From assembly GCF_030463565.1 (NCBI RefSeq), contig NC_134644.1, positions 126,543,388-126,607,387 on the forward strand: a stretch of DNA of 64,000 bases. Reading direction: 5' to 3'. Position numbers and translations under genes: made by a program. The stretch's first letter is position 1; each line of letters begins with the position of its first letter. Below, piece after piece: positions 29,801 to 40,011 of this stretch. The stretch comes from Pelecanus crispus. Its lineage: Eukaryota > Chordata > Aves > Pelecaniformes > Pelecanidae. Below the pieces are notes generated by a model, which did not search any database, had not been told where the DNA came from, and worked only from the letters and a program-made list of their open reading frames with translations.

Positions 29801-32662
29801 AGTCAGGATGACTCATTAAGTGTTATATCTCCCCATTTAGAAACCTTTTAAAAAACAATTCTTGTGCAACCAATCAGAAGCAGGTCATAAACATGAGTAA
29901 ATGTCAAGAAGCTGTTCCAAGAAGACAAAAAAAAAAAAAAAGTTATGCTGAATATTATGCCTGATTTCGAAATTATGGAAAGAAAACTTTTATTCTCTGA
30001 CATCTCTGGACTATTTGAAGCTCTAGTGCCTATGTGACCTACTTTCCGTCCTAGAGAAGTGTGTGACCAGCAGTCAGATTTTCTACTGGGAAACGAAGGA
30101 GGATGTGATACATAAATCTGTTTAAGTCTGTTTAAGCCGGATCACATGAAGTCCCCCAACAGCCAGTATCCTTGCAGCGCACTGCAAAAGGATGCATTTT
30201 CAGGGTTGAATGTATAGGTCTGAATAAATGGCTTAGACAGAAACTAGAAAAACAATAATATTAGGAACAACCAGGGTTAGAAAGATAGGGCAGGTGTGCA
30301 CTGAACAGTACTGCACACGTTTTTTTTTTTCAGTGAGATCACTGGGACCCTCATATGGTCACTATAAAATGTTTCTGAGCTGATCGTGAGGGTGGATAAG
30401 ATAAAGGAATCAAGGCCTGGAGGTTGTTTTTAATCCTAAATCCAGATGACTGCTAGGATATTAATTTCTTTTCTTACTACCTTCTTGGGGGAGGGCATTC
30501 TTTAAATTTGAAAATAAGCCCCTTCTGGCAATGAGAAGGTCTGATCAGAATGTACCACATCTGCTAGTGGAGAAGTACTGAGCAGGGAAAGGGGAATGTG
30601 GTGGGAACATCTTCGGCCGGCTCAGTCCTAGAACTGGGGAATTCCTGCGCCTAAGCTTTGGTTCAGCTGCTAGCTGGGCAGAGATGCCATGCGAGTTTGG
30701 CCTGTGGTCTCCACCCTATTTATCTCACAGGTTCTAATTGCTACATAAGGTGAGCTTAGAATTAAAAAAGCAAAGAACACGTGAGGAAAGAGGTGGTAGA
30801 AGTTTATGGAGGGCAGTAAATGTGGCTTGATTGGCTAAAAATAGCAGTGTAAAGCTTCTGGACCACTTGCCCCAGGAGCTTATTCAACTCCTTCCTATAA
30901 AGGCTTTTTTAAATTGACTGAGTGAAGAAGATAGAAGGGCTTTGTGTAATAGCTGAGCATGACAAAAGGCAGAACTGCATCAGAATGTGAGGGTAACTAG
31001 TAATAGCGGAAGCAAATGCTACATGACAGTGGTCCTAGTGACAGGTAGCTGTTTCATGTAGCAGAAAGTGAGTTTTCTATCAACAGAAGTGCTGTAAACT
31101 TCAAGGAAAAGGAAGCAGATAAGTGAACTGAGTGATCCAGAGGGCATCTCTATCCGTAGCAAAAGACGGCCATTCTGTAGCAGGAGCTCTATAGATCAGC
31201 TGCGGCCAAGCGTTATGCAGTCAAAAGGATCAAGATAGCGCTTGGGCTTTCTGGCAAAGGCTCTCGATGAAGACATGACCTGTAAAACAGCAGGAAGCTG
31301 GAAGAAGCGCATCCAGATATGTAAGGACAGTAGGCCACTCAAAATGGACTTCTATTTTAAAGTTGTCTTAAGATAACTTCATTATGCTTTGGGATATAGA
31401 AACAGTGCATCAGAGATGCCATTTGTTTTAGGTAGCCCTTTTCATGCCTTTAATCTTTAGGTGATACCATATGTTTGTTCTTTTACTTTCTAGATGTCCA
31501 GCAGGTGACGACTGGTGGTACATGGGAGAAAAGTGTGAAAGGAAAGGCTCAACTCAAGAAAATACTATAATAGCAGTTTCTTCAACCATATCTGTATTTG
31601 CTGTAATGCTTATTGTCACTACCACAACCGCAGTGTGCCTTAAAAAGAAATACAGCCAAAGAACAGCAAATGGTGAGAGCACGACTCTAGAAGTAAGTAT
31701 TTTGCCTTTTGCCTTTTTTCAACAATGAGATATATATATTTACTAAAAATAAACAAATCCAGTAAAAGTAAATTGGAGGACATCACATTTTTAAAGTCTG
31801 AAGAATCCAGCTTGGGAATTAAAGAGCTCCATTAAGTGCTACTAATTTATCAAACACCAAAAAGCCACTTGATTCAAAACCTGTTCTCCTCCTCCACCCC
31901 CACCACTGACTGCCTTGGTGGCAGCCTCCATTGAGTGGGAGAGTGCGAACAAAGGGGCTCATTTTCAATTTGTAACTAAACTGTGTCTTCCACTTAGTGG
32001 ACTTGTATGTCATCTATTACTGCATTTTCTGCTAAAGATCTCACCTTAAAACACCATGGTGCTAAAAAACCCAACCCAAAATGTCAAAACAAAAAGCAAA
32101 TCTAAAAATCAGTTTCCCTATTCAATGGCCATTTTTTATGCAAGAAGCGAAGTTGCCATGGAAATCGTGACTTAAGGAGAATTAAAAGAAGTCAGCAGGT
32201 TAAAACTATCTGAATTACTGGATCAGAAAGGACATGTAGTGAACAGACACATTTGGGTAGGTTTTGATAGGAAGTTTCATAAAGTCCCAGGCATCTGGAC
32301 TCTTAGTTTAAACAGAGATTTAGTCTTGGAAATCATAAGAATGACATAGCTTAGAGGGATTCACAAGGCACAGGAAAAATTTTGTAAGCAAACTGAAGAG
32401 GAATGGCCTTCCAGAGATCAGACTTCCATTTTTAATTTTGTCCTAATATTCTTTATGTGATGTCCTGTTGAGGTACAGTACCTATGTACAATGCCAGGTA
32501 CTTGACACTGTTACTTTACGACCTTCCAATAAATTATTTTAGTTTCTTTGTAAGTAACACTCTTACATGATACACGCATTTCCCTTCTCTACATGCTTTT
32601 GAGATGTGGGTTTGGTTTTGTTTTTTTTTTTTCCCCCCATTTAGAATATAACATCTTTCTGA
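5819..32662 (+). CDS. MEP1B: Meprin A subunit beta, 15 coding exons
   Basis: This is a membrane-bound astacin-family zinc metalloendopeptidase. In mammals it sits at brush borders and cleaves matrix proteins, cytokines and other ectodomains. Exons: 5819-5881, 10617-10635, 10821-10871, 10981-11024, 12044-12122, 13234-13351, 17608-17786, 19287-19505, 22648-22800, 23574-23789, 25974-26441, 28176-28358, 28817-29075, 31494-31692, 32645-32662. All junctions are GT-AG and stay in phase, giving 755 codons. Domain order by residue: signal peptide 1-20, propeptide to about 63, astacin about 64-258, MAM about 262-430, MATH about 431-588, Thr-rich stalk about 610-660, EGF about 664-700, transmembrane helix about 711-735, short basic tail. 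The zinc motif [11 protein letters not shown] gives H154, E155, H158 and H164, and SVMHY is the Met-turn. All key residues are present with no stop or frameshift, so I expect an active enzyme. The human protein is 701 residues; the excess is mostly in the stalk. Confidence 0.96.
10617..10635 (+). CDS. MEP1B: MEP1B coding exon 2: microexon of 19 bases
   Basis: Follows a strong polypyrimidine tract ending CCCCAG and is followed by GTGAGT. It encodes PAPETT, the start of the propeptide. Its length of 19 bases shifts phase from 0 to 1, exactly as needed by exon 3. Confidence 0.88.
10821..10871 (+). CDS. MEP1B: MEP1B coding exon 3: propeptide
   Basis: Encodes [17 protein letters not shown], which matches the conserved acidic propeptide of meprin beta. 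The acceptor is TTTTTCAG. The donor is GTTTTT, a weak one. Confidence 0.9.
10981..11024 (+). CDS. MEP1B: MEP1B coding exon 4: propeptide end
   Basis: Encodes [15 protein letters not shown], the conserved second half of the propeptide. The acceptor is CCCTTTAG and the donor is GTGAGT. It ends in phase 0 at residue 59. Confidence 0.9.
12044..12122 (+). CDS. MEP1B: MEP1B coding exon 5: activation site and start of astacin domain
   Basis: Residues 60-85. The sequence [14 protein letters not shown] contains the Arg-Asn bond expected at the propeptide/mature junction (R63-N64). In mammals this bond is cut by trypsin-like proteases to activate the enzyme. The donor is GTGCAG. Confidence 0.9.
13234..13351 (+). 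CDS. MEP1B: MEP1B coding exon 6: N-terminal astacin subdomain
   Basis: Residues 86-124, including [16 protein letters not shown] with the first conserved astacin cysteine, and YISVFKGSG. It is followed by a 4.3-kb intron, the region in which I found no further gene. Confidence 0.92.
17608..17786 (+). CDS. MEP1B: MEP1B coding exon 7: zinc-binding active site
   Basis: Carries the catalytic centre [20 protein letters not shown], the full astacin signature, with H154, E155, H158 and H164. The acceptor is AATGCTAG and the donor GTCAGT. The frame stays open into both flanking introns, so an open frame alone over-predicts this exon; the family alignment fixes its edges. Confidence 0.95.
18180..18310. 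other. Small CpG-containing patch inside MEP1B intron 7
   Basis: A 130-base stretch with several CpGs (for example around CCCCCGGCCGCTAGACC and CTGGCGCGGGCAGCAG) stands out from the AT-rich intron. No exon or repeat family is evident. The remaining MEP1B introns, including the long ones 5882-10616, 13352-17607, 19506-22647 and 29076-31493, show only poly-A/T tracts and unremarkable sequence. Confidence 0.3.
19287..19505 (+). CDS. MEP1B: MEP1B coding exon 8: Met-turn and end of protease domain
   Basis: Encodes [16 protein letters not shown]. This contains the Met-turn and the Tyr that completes zinc coordination in astacins. It continues through [12 protein letters not shown] to LNRLYNC, the final conserved cysteine of the catalytic domain. 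Confidence 0.95.
22648..22800 (+). CDS. MEP1B: MEP1B coding exon 9: start of MAM domain
   Basis: Encodes [19 protein letters not shown] and [16 protein letters not shown], the typical N-terminal MAM signature. MAM domains mediate meprin dimerisation. Confidence 0.94.
23574..23789 (+). CDS. MEP1B: MEP1B coding exon 10: MAM domain core
   Basis: Encodes [15 protein letters not shown], then [20 protein letters not shown] and the strand leading to LIEEIK. These are the beta strands and the conserved cysteine of the MAM fold. The frame is open and both splice sites are canonical. Confidence 0.94.
25974..26441 (+). CDS. MEP1B: MEP1B coding exon 11: MAM end and MATH start
   Basis: This is the longest coding exon (468 bases). 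It finishes the MAM domain ([15 protein letters not shown]) and opens the MATH/TRAF domain ([32 protein letters not shown]). The block [12 protein letters not shown] is diagnostic for meprins. Confidence 0.95.
28176..28358 (+). CDS. MEP1B: MEP1B coding exon 12: MATH domain end
   Basis: Encodes [15 protein letters not shown] and [14 protein letters not shown], the C-terminal strands of the MATH domain. A strong polypyrimidine tract precedes the acceptor. Confidence 0.94.
28817..29075 (+). CDS. MEP1B: MEP1B coding exon 13: Thr-rich stalk and first half of EGF domain
   Basis: Encodes an 86-residue segment. It starts with DISHLL, continues as a low-complexity Thr/Pro/Ala stretch ([19 protein letters not shown]) and ends with the first four EGF cysteines ([14 protein letters not shown] ... 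SC). The corresponding human segment is roughly half as long. The stalk is probably O-glycosylated, by analogy with mucin-like stalks. Confidence 0.92.
31494..31692 (+). CDS. MEP1B: MEP1B coding exon 14: EGF end, transmembrane helix, tail
   Basis: Encodes [19 protein letters not shown] to close the EGF module. It then encodes a membrane helix ([20 protein letters not shown]) and a basic stop-transfer motif (CLKKKYSQR). It ends in phase 0. Confidence 0.93.
32645..32662 (+). CDS. MEP1B: MEP1B coding exon 15: last five residues and stop
   Basis: After a long T/C tract and TTTAG the frame reads NITSF followed by TGA. Meprin beta tails end with a similar short Phe-terminated peptide. The coding part is only 18 bases, so this is the least certain exon. 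Confidence 0.75.
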   Translation, partial: NITSF

Positions 32663-33007
32663 AAATAATGCAAACAAGCATCAAAGACACAAGATGAACA
32701 TCACTGGAAAACCACAACTACGTCATTGTTCTTTCTGTTACTTTTATCTCAACCATCATGATAAAGCTTTGTAAAGTCTGGAAAATAATTAGTCATCTGG
32801 ATAAAATACTGTGCTAAAGTCAGTAAAGTGTCTGACAGTATTGTGTATCGCCACGCGATGGAGAAAGATGGAAGTACATTGCGTGACATGTCTGCCCTGT
32901 CCTTTAAGTCTACCTGAACATGAAGAAAACATGTAAAACTGCAACTCGACTTTCAATCAACACTGTGAAGTCCTGGTTTGCTGTCTTATCATGATACAGA
33001 TGTCTAT

Positions 33008-33013
33008 AATAAA
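33008..33013 (+). terminator. Probable MEP1B polyadenylation signal
   Basis: An AATAAA hexamer lies 346 bases downstream of the MEP1B stop codon. It is the first such hexamer after the stop that I noticed, and is consistent with a short 3' UTR (32663 to about 33030). Confidence 0.5.
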
Positions 33014-33523
33014 AGGGAACTGGACCCTGTAATCATGGGGTACCCAGTGGTTCTGAGTCCTGCAACAGCTGTCAGTCAGTAGTGTGAGGGTATGCGGAGC
33101 ATGGGAGCATCTGGTTCATTAAGTTACTTGGTTGTGATCTACTCACTATAAAAGAAATAGCAAGTAATGAGGAAAGTGATAAATTAACCACACAGACACA
33201 AACATTATTGAGGAAGTCACAACAGAGACAATAATGAGCACCCAGAATGCTTCAGCCACTGATTGATGGTCCATTAAAGGAACTACTCAGGCAGAGCCTT
33301 CAAGAATGTCAACGTGAACAACAATTTTTAACTGATAGGAAGGGGGAAACATGTTTATCATGCGTATTATAGGATACTTGAGGCTGCTTGGGATATGAGC
33401 TATCAGAAGAAGCTTGTGGACTTATGTAAAAATGGCTATGGGATGTTTAGGGGAAGGGCGAAAGGACCCAAAGAAATGGGGAAGGATCCTGGTGGATCAG
33501 AGAGGAACCACTATGGGAAAATG

Positions 33524-33885
33524 GTGCCAGCAACTGGAGAGATTGGCCTGCAAAAGAGATCTGTGTGCCAATGACCAGAGGAGACCACAGGTCTTAGGGC
33601 TTGTGGCTCTAGGTACTAGCACATGGAGGGGCTGGCATGCAAGAGACTGTGAGCCAGTAACTGGAGGGACTGTGGGCCGTAGGGCTTGTAGGTCTAAACC
33701 CCAGTGACTGGAAGGACTGGTGTGTGTGTGTTGTATGTGTGGTGAAAGGTCCAAGTGCCAGCAACTGGAGAAGAGGCCACGGGCACTCGGGCTGTGGGTC
33801 TGGGTGGCAGTAACTGGAAGGACTGAGTTGTATGTGGGTGTATAAGAGGTCTAAGTGCTGGCAACTGGCAAGACCTGGGTGTGTT
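33524..33885 (+). repeat. Degenerate minisatellite, about 8 units of 37-57 bases
   Basis: Units start with variants of GTGCCAGCAACTGGAAGGACT, split here as GTGCCAGCAACT and GGAAGGACT. They often end in GGTCTAA or a GT-rich run, and recur near 33524, 33565, 33615, 33650, 33698, 33755, 33805 and 33855. The array directly precedes the LTR. Open frames within it, on both strands, are repeat artefacts. Confidence 0.75.
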
Positions 33886-33920
33886 TGTATTTCTTTAGTG
33901 AATTTAATCCTCTGCATGTG

Positions 33921-34466
33921 TGTATTGGGTCTGGCTGAGATGGAGTTAATTTTCCACATAACAGCCCTCATAGTGCTGTGCTTTGTATTTGTAGCTAGAA
34001 AGGTGTTGATAACCAGCACCAAGGCTGTTTCTCCAACATTGCCCCCTCACGAGTAGGCAAGATCTTGCGAGGGGACATAGCCAGGACAGCTGACCCAAGC
34101 TGACCAAAGGGATATGCCATACCATATGATGTCATGCTCAGTAATAAAAGCTAAGAGAAAGGAGGAGGAATGGGGGGGCATTCATTATTTATAATGTTTG
34201 TCTTCTGGAGCAACTGCTACGCATACTGAAGCCCTGCTTCTTGGGAAGTGGCTGGACATCACCTGCTGATGGGAAGTAGAGAATAAAAATTTTTGTTTTC
34301 CTTTTGCTTCTGCATGTGGCCTTTGCTTTTATTAAACTGCCTTTATCTTGATCCACGGGGGTTTTTTTCCATCTCATTTTCTCCTCCCTCTCCCTGTCCT
34401 GCTGAGGAGGGGAGTGATAGAGCAGCTTGGTGGCACCTGGCATCCAGCCAAGGTCAACCCACCACA
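33921..34466 (+). repeat. 5' LTR of an endogenous retrovirus
   Basis: The segment begins TGTATTGGGTCTGGC and ends ACCACA, so it has TG...CA ends. An A/T-rich box (AATAAAAGC, about 34142) could act as TATA, and AATAAA at 34282-34287 is the poly(A) signal. A primer-binding site starts 8 bases beyond the 3' end. The sequence resembles an LTR family widespread in birds. I found no matching 3' LTR in the window. Confidence 0.85.
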
Positions 34467-34474
34467 GTCCTTTT

Positions 34475-34492
34475 TGGCACCCAACATGGGGC
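34475..34492 (+). other. Retroviral primer-binding site, tRNA-Lys type
   Basis: TGGCACCCAACATGGGGC differs from the standard tRNA-Lys(1,2) primer-binding site at two positions. Both are CpG-to-CpA changes, as expected from methyl-cytosine decay in an old copy. It lies where a primer-binding site should be, immediately after the LTR. Confidence 0.75.
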
Positions 34493-34688
34493 ACAAGACA
34501 ACGGCAGTTTTGTATTAAGCATGATATAGCTATATTAGTTATTTAGTGGCAATCTCCTGTGTGGGTCATGGAGTTTGTTCGCTGCGCTGCTTATCTCTTT
34601 ATTTTGCTGAGATTGGGAACATACTAGCACAAACAATAGCTATGTGCTTTGCCCTGGCATTAGTGGCCTTGTGCTGGGGAGCTAGCTT

Positions 34689-36120
34689 GTGGAGAAGATC
34701 AAGGAATACGTCTCCCTCTCCCTACATGGGATTGATATGGAAGGTTTTATTATGCAAGCTCCCGAGGTCCTTGCTCACACTTATATGAGCTCTTTAATAA
34801 TACTGGTTAATACTGTTGGCATATTATGGGTTTTGTGGAATCTGGTCTCATCCTGGTATAAGAGAAGACAACTTTTGGGTGAGGCAATACTGAAATGTGC
34901 CTTGAGGCGGCCGCTCCCTGGGTGGCAGGGTGTGTGGAAGGGTTTGGGCAGATTCCTAGGATGGTTATCACCTCCCATAACCTGGGACTTTACACCTGAA
35001 CAGGCAAGCAACCCTGGCAAACGGACGTGCCACCAGATAGAAGGGTGCCTTGCCTACCCCAGTGAAAACCAGCAGCTTCTAGCACTGTACTGGAGCCTGG
35101 CCTGTGCCTATCGAGCCACAGTTCAGTACTCTCAGAGGACTGTGGTTGAGGCAGGGACCCAAACTGCATCTGAGGACACCATGGTTGAGATAGGGACCCA
35201 AACAACAGCAACTACAATAATCACCCCAGTAGTGAAAAGGAAACATTGGACAAGGAGACCAGCGGGTCCATATCATGGATTTGTAAGGGGGGAGGAAGAA
35301 GAGCAAAGGTCTGATCCAGAAGCTGGTCCTTCAACACAGGAATTGGAGGAAGGAGCGAGAGAATTCAAACAGGAAACAGAAACTACCTGGTCCCTGACCT
35401 CATCAGAACTTTGAGACATATGGAAAGATTACAGCCGCCAGCCAGGTGAGCAGATTGCTGCCTGGCTGCTCTGACACTGGGATAATGGGGCCAACAGTCA
35501 GCAGCTGGAAGGTAAGGAAGCCCAATAGCTGTGATCCCTTGCTAGAAACCAGGGAATTGAGAGAGGAATTGGAAAAGAGGCAGCAATTTGAAGTGTCTGG
35601 AGATGGCTCCTTTCAAGTGTGAGGGCAAGATACCCATTCAAGGAAGATCTTGTGAACTCCCCAGGAAAGTGGACTACCACAGATGAAGGCATCCAGTACC
35701 TGAGAGAATTAGTGGTGCTGGAAGTCATCTATAGTGCTCTAGACAATGATGAGGTTTCCAAAGATCCAGAGGACGTTCTGTGCACATGGGCCATGCAGAG
35801 GAAGGCAATTCAAAGTGCCCCAGCATCATATTCTAACAGCTTGGCAGCAATATATTGCCTGGATATGGGTACACCAACTGTGGAGTGTCTTCTTGGCTCC
35901 AAAATTTTGAAGAAAATCTCTGTACCTCCTCTTCCCTGTGGGCCAGCACCTTGGCTGTCAGGGGAATTCCAAGAAATCAGTCCTCTCTTGCCCCAGTCAT
36001 GTCCTGGGGAGGACATAAGGTAGTGGCATGGTGAACCTGCCTTTAAGCTGGAAGCCCATGTACATGAACTGAGAAGGAAGACAGCTGTTAAGAAGGGGCC
36101 ACCCAAGAAGGCTGTCAGCT
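34689..36120 (+). pseudogene. Broken gag-like region of the endogenous retrovirus
   Basis: A 241-codon open frame (34689-35414) has a hydrophobic stretch near residues 35-52, a Trp/Arg-rich middle and a tandem repeat of a short GTQT-containing motif. It ends in a stop, and gag-like coding appears to resume in other frames, including an open frame at 35619-36023. The region is thus split by at least one frameshift. I see no zinc knuckle, protease, polymerase or envelope sequence. The copy is defective and described here only as a fossil. Confidence 0.65.
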
Positions 36121-36234
36121 CAGTATGTATAATTCACCAGCAAACTTCAAGCTGGACTAGTTGGTGAGTTGGAGGAAACATTTCCACATCTGGAGGACTC
36201 GGTCTGAGCCAGTGGTTGGGACAAGGGAGCCCAG

Positions 36235-36487
36235 GGTCCAGGCATGGATATTAGGCAGGCTGAGAGCCCGTGCTAATATTCAAGGGGTCTGTGATTGTGG
36301 GAGTGCTTATGTGATGAATGTGTGAATGTATGCATCTGCTTCACCAGCAAGCATCACATTGCTCTCTTTGGCAAGTAGGAGGTGACCTGCATATGAGTTA
36401 AGGGGCCCCAGGTCCAGGCATGGATGCTCAACAAGTTTAGAGGCCGCGCTAACATTCAAGGGGTCTGTGAATGTGGGTGTCCTTATG
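36235..36487 (+). repeat. Pair of direct repeats, 176-base period
   Basis: The block from GGTCCAGGCATGGAT to a GGGGTCTGTGA/TTGTGGG motif occurs at 36235-36310 and again at 36411-36487 with moderate divergence. The bases between them (36311-36410) complete the period. It follows the retroviral fragment and could be part of its 3' region or a separate local satellite. Confidence 0.6.
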
Positions 36488-36499
36488 GATGTGGAGAAG

Positions 36500-37010
36500 G
36501 AGGGCACACGTTTTCATCAGAGAACCTCCATTCTGATCAGCTGGAGGGGAGGAAGAGGACAGGGCTGTCTGCACTTGTGTGAGTTTAGGTAGCATTATAG
36601 GTGGGTGCTGCTACCTGCACTGCTCTGTGTGTGTGCAGCCACCCACATTAGGGACCTCTGTGTGTGTGTCTGTCTGTCTCTTTGATACACAATCAACCTT
36701 GCTACAGGCCAGACTTGCAAGCAGGAAGAGCAGCAGCTGCATCCCTGGGACTGGGATGAAGACATCACCTGGGACCATTCTGACTGGGTACATCATCTGG
36801 GGAGGAGGGATCCTGGGTCTCTTGGATTTGACATCTCCCTTAACACCCTTGATAAGGAGGGCTACAATTCAGTGGGATTTGGAGAACAGAGGAGGTATGG
36901 GAATAGGAGAAGGGCCAGAGGAAGCAAAGTGTACTTCCCTGAGGACACTTTGCAGAGGAAGATGGCAGTCACCGTGGGCATAGATCATCACATTTGCAGT
37001 GTTTTGGAGG
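36500..37010. other. Unassigned GC-moderate segment after the retroviral fragment
   Basis: Contains GT-rich microsatellite runs (about 36618 and 36655-36680) and an open frame of 134 codons at 36579-36983 without recognisable domains. Base composition resembles the neighbouring retroviral piece more than the AT-rich flank that starts near 37020, so it may be the degraded end of the same insertion. Confidence 0.3.
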
Positions 37011-37019
37011 GGAGCTGCA

Positions 37020-38270
37020 AGAGACAGGAGTGCCAGTAATAGAAATGTTAGGTTACACCAGATGGTTGGTAGACTGGTATGTGAATATGTTCACGTTTAA
37101 AGGTCAGCAGCTACTTTGATTCCCTGGAATGGATGTTGAGGATCATAACATTCGTCATGCAATTTACCCTAACTCTGTGCAAGAGCAGTTCAAATGTATG
37201 GAAATTTGATGAGGGAACTAGTCTTCCTCTGAATGCTACTGCATGGCACAAAGCAATAAATGTGAATGGCTCTGTACCGACATTACGTATGTAGTCTTCC
37301 TCTGATTAATATTCTCTGAAATGTAGTTATATTTAAAGTATTCATAGCTGGTTTTATTAGCTTTTGTTGGAACCCAAAGATTCATGAAAACAGCCAGACA
37401 AAATTAACAAAGATTTGTCAGAGCTAACAAACATCCTGGATAGGAAGATATCCTACTATAGCTGTCTTAAAATAACTTTCCTATTTTGACATGTCTTCAT
37501 CAGCAGTTTTCATGCAAATAATCCTCCAAATGTGCCTTCAGTTAAGATATGCACATAGATTTACATGGAGTTAAGAAGACACAAATGAGACTGTTCATAA
37601 ATTCGACCCTGGCTAAAATACTTAACATTATAAACAGTGAGCATTTCATAGATTTGTGACTGCAGACATCATTTATATGTTACAGATTACATGAAATGGC
37701 ATAAATACTACCTGAACTGTAAACTCTTTTGTGCTTTCACTAGAAGAAAGCTTAATACATAGAGCAATATATTACAATACATTGTACAAGACACAAATTC
37801 CATAGGGTATATCCTGAAATGGTAAACTTCCATGGGGAAAAAAACCTTAGCTTCTGCTTACTCATTTCAATCAGGAATCAGAGAGGCGCACACTTCAAAA
37901 CTGAATCTCCCAGTCAGTGCATAAGAACAACTCACTTTTCAGTGGTGTGCAGGTTCCACAGAGCCAAAAGCAACTGAGGTTTTATTCATGTCATTAACTG
38001 ATCTAAAAATACTCAAGAGGAAAACACTTTTTTATTCAATTTTCAATGCAGAAAAATTACTCAGGAAGTCCAACATCAGATTCAATATTGCACTTTATTG
38101 TATACCACAAAATTTATACTACTAGCTCAAGTTCCTGAACAAATGCATTTTTCTTACAAAAGGTGTGCCACAACTGTCTTACAGTGATGGTCTTTTTCTG
38201 TGAAGAAAGAATGCGAGAGATTAAAAATACATATGCGGTTTAGGAAATGAAGCATTTCAACTGGAGTTTT
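37020..38270. other. Intergenic, nothing recognised
   Basis: AT-rich sequence downstream of the retroviral fragment and below the MCM3-like relic. I see no coding exon or repeat family. Confidence 0.5.
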
Positions 38271-38279
38271 CTTCTTTAA

Positions 38280-38425
38280 GAATAGATGCTTTACTTGGAT
38301 TTCCAATTTAGCTGGTTGAAGTTGCAATGCCTCAGTAATGGTCACCTCTTGTGAAAGCAGCAGCAAAGATTCACCAGCCCAGGTGAATCTTCCCTGCTTT
38401 ACAAAGACTTTTCCTACATGGTTAT
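38280..38425 (-). pseudogene. Possible MCM3-like C-terminal exon
   Basis: The minus-strand frame reads VFVKQGRFTWAGESLLL, then SQEVTITEALQLQ and IQVKHLFL. It could be laid beside the MCM3 end (VFKEAHAQS ... EVQxAL ... GIIFLI), and it is in the right position for the last exon. Similarity is weak, and I do not exclude an unrelated open frame. Confidence 0.25.
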
Positions 38426-39289
38426 TAGGACTGCATCTATTATTTTTAATGAAACAGCTTAATTTTGGAGACATACATTTGACACATTTACAGATAATAT
38501 GGATGTTCATAGCAGATCAGGTACTGCATTGGTCAGTCAGAGCACCATACATGAGGTGGCAGCCCTTCACAGAAAGACTGGGTGTTTACTGGGTGTTCAC
38601 AGAAATTTTTACTAAAAATCTTTAATGTAAGCTTCTCCGTATGAAGTCACCGAGATGCTAATGATAGTAAAACCCACCAGTGTAAAATCTGCACAAAGTT
38701 CCACTTCTCTTTCCTGTCCTGCTCACATTGCGGTAATTCAGGTTATAGTTTGCAACAGGGATTTGCTCTGCCTACATCCCTGGAGCCATGCAGGTCAGGC
38801 ACAGTCCATTCTCTGCAGATCAGGACTACTGTAGAAAGGCTATTATTGCGTTCCCACAATATGCAGAACAAGGGCTTCAGCGGTGGATGTTGACTCCTCA
38901 GGTCAACTGCCCTGCTCCCGTCCTTCATTCGAGTGTGGGTCTCTGCTGGTACCCAGTTGCCCCACCAGCAAAGACCCAGGCTTAAGTGAATGTTGTCTTC
39001 TCTGCGCCTCCTCTTCCAGGCTCCAGACTAGCTGTACAGCTGGAGCCAGCAGAGTATGTGCACACTGTATTTAAGCTGTGTGCATGACTCATTCCCCACT
39101 GCTGAGTCTATCAGGAGTCACAGCATGGGCTTAAAAATAAAATAAAAAACAACCCCAACATTCAAGTCAGTGGCTCAGGTTTGGCGTAAAAAAAAAAAGG
39201 TAGGTTGTTGGTCTAGCTACTTCCCGGTCTGTCTTCAAGAATCTCAGCACTGCAGAAAATCTTTTTAGGCATGCCACCTAATATCTATG

Positions 39290-39477
39290 CTAAACAGTAT
39301 ACACAGCCTCATATTCCTGATATAGGCAAAGTAGACCAATTTCATTGATATTTGCATCACACGGATCAGCTTGCTCAGTCTAGCTTTTGCACAAGTAGCA
39401 AATAGCTGAATCATAATGTCTAATAGCCTGGCTGGCACTGCATTGTCTAAATGCAGAAAAGGGACTGATCCTAGACA
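39290..39477 (-). pseudogene. MCM3-like relic, helical lid exon
   Basis: A frame of about 66 codons without a stop reads NAVPARLLDIMIQLFATCAK, ARLSKLIRVMQ and KLVYFAYIRNM. MCM3 reads MPVTARALETMIRLSTAHAK, xRMSKTIERQD and ELVQFAYFKK. The match runs over more than 45 residues without a gap in frame. An in-frame TAG just before it shows the exon's 5' part is broken. Confidence 0.8.
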
Positions 39478-40011
39478 CTAGCTCTCTTATTTCAGCTAAG
39501 CATGTCAGGTGTCTCATACCACCCATGCCAGGCAGGAACAGTTCCAGGGTGCAGGGCAGGAGTCACGAGTTGTCAGGTTTTTTTAGGTGCAGATCAGAAC
39601 AGAGAAGTGGTATTTCTCCATATTTTTTTTTTTTTTTTTTCACAGCTCTCCTTTTCCATTGTTATTAGAACTCGGGGACTTTTGCTAAGGCACACATGCC
39701 ACGTGTGAGTTAAAGTACCTTTGATTCTCATAAATGGGATCTTAATTCTCCTGTCTACTTAGACTGCATTTTCAAGCTGTCTTCAAGTGCCGGTAGTACA
39801 GTGATTCACGTCTCAAAAGGAGAAGATAACCACCAAATAAATTGCATTTTCTGAACAGTCATGCAATCAATCACTGTTTCTTAAACCTAGAGTTGTTGCT
39901 TAGAGACTTTTGTAGTATTTGATCCAGTAATGGCAAAATATCTCTATTTTGCTCACATTGTGCTATGAAATTATGAAGAAATTAAATATATGGTGATCTC
40001 ATTTTCCCACT

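Noticed and set aside
33414-33754. Frames of about 85-97 codons on both strands
   Set aside because: They are built mostly from the minisatellite units, not from a gene.
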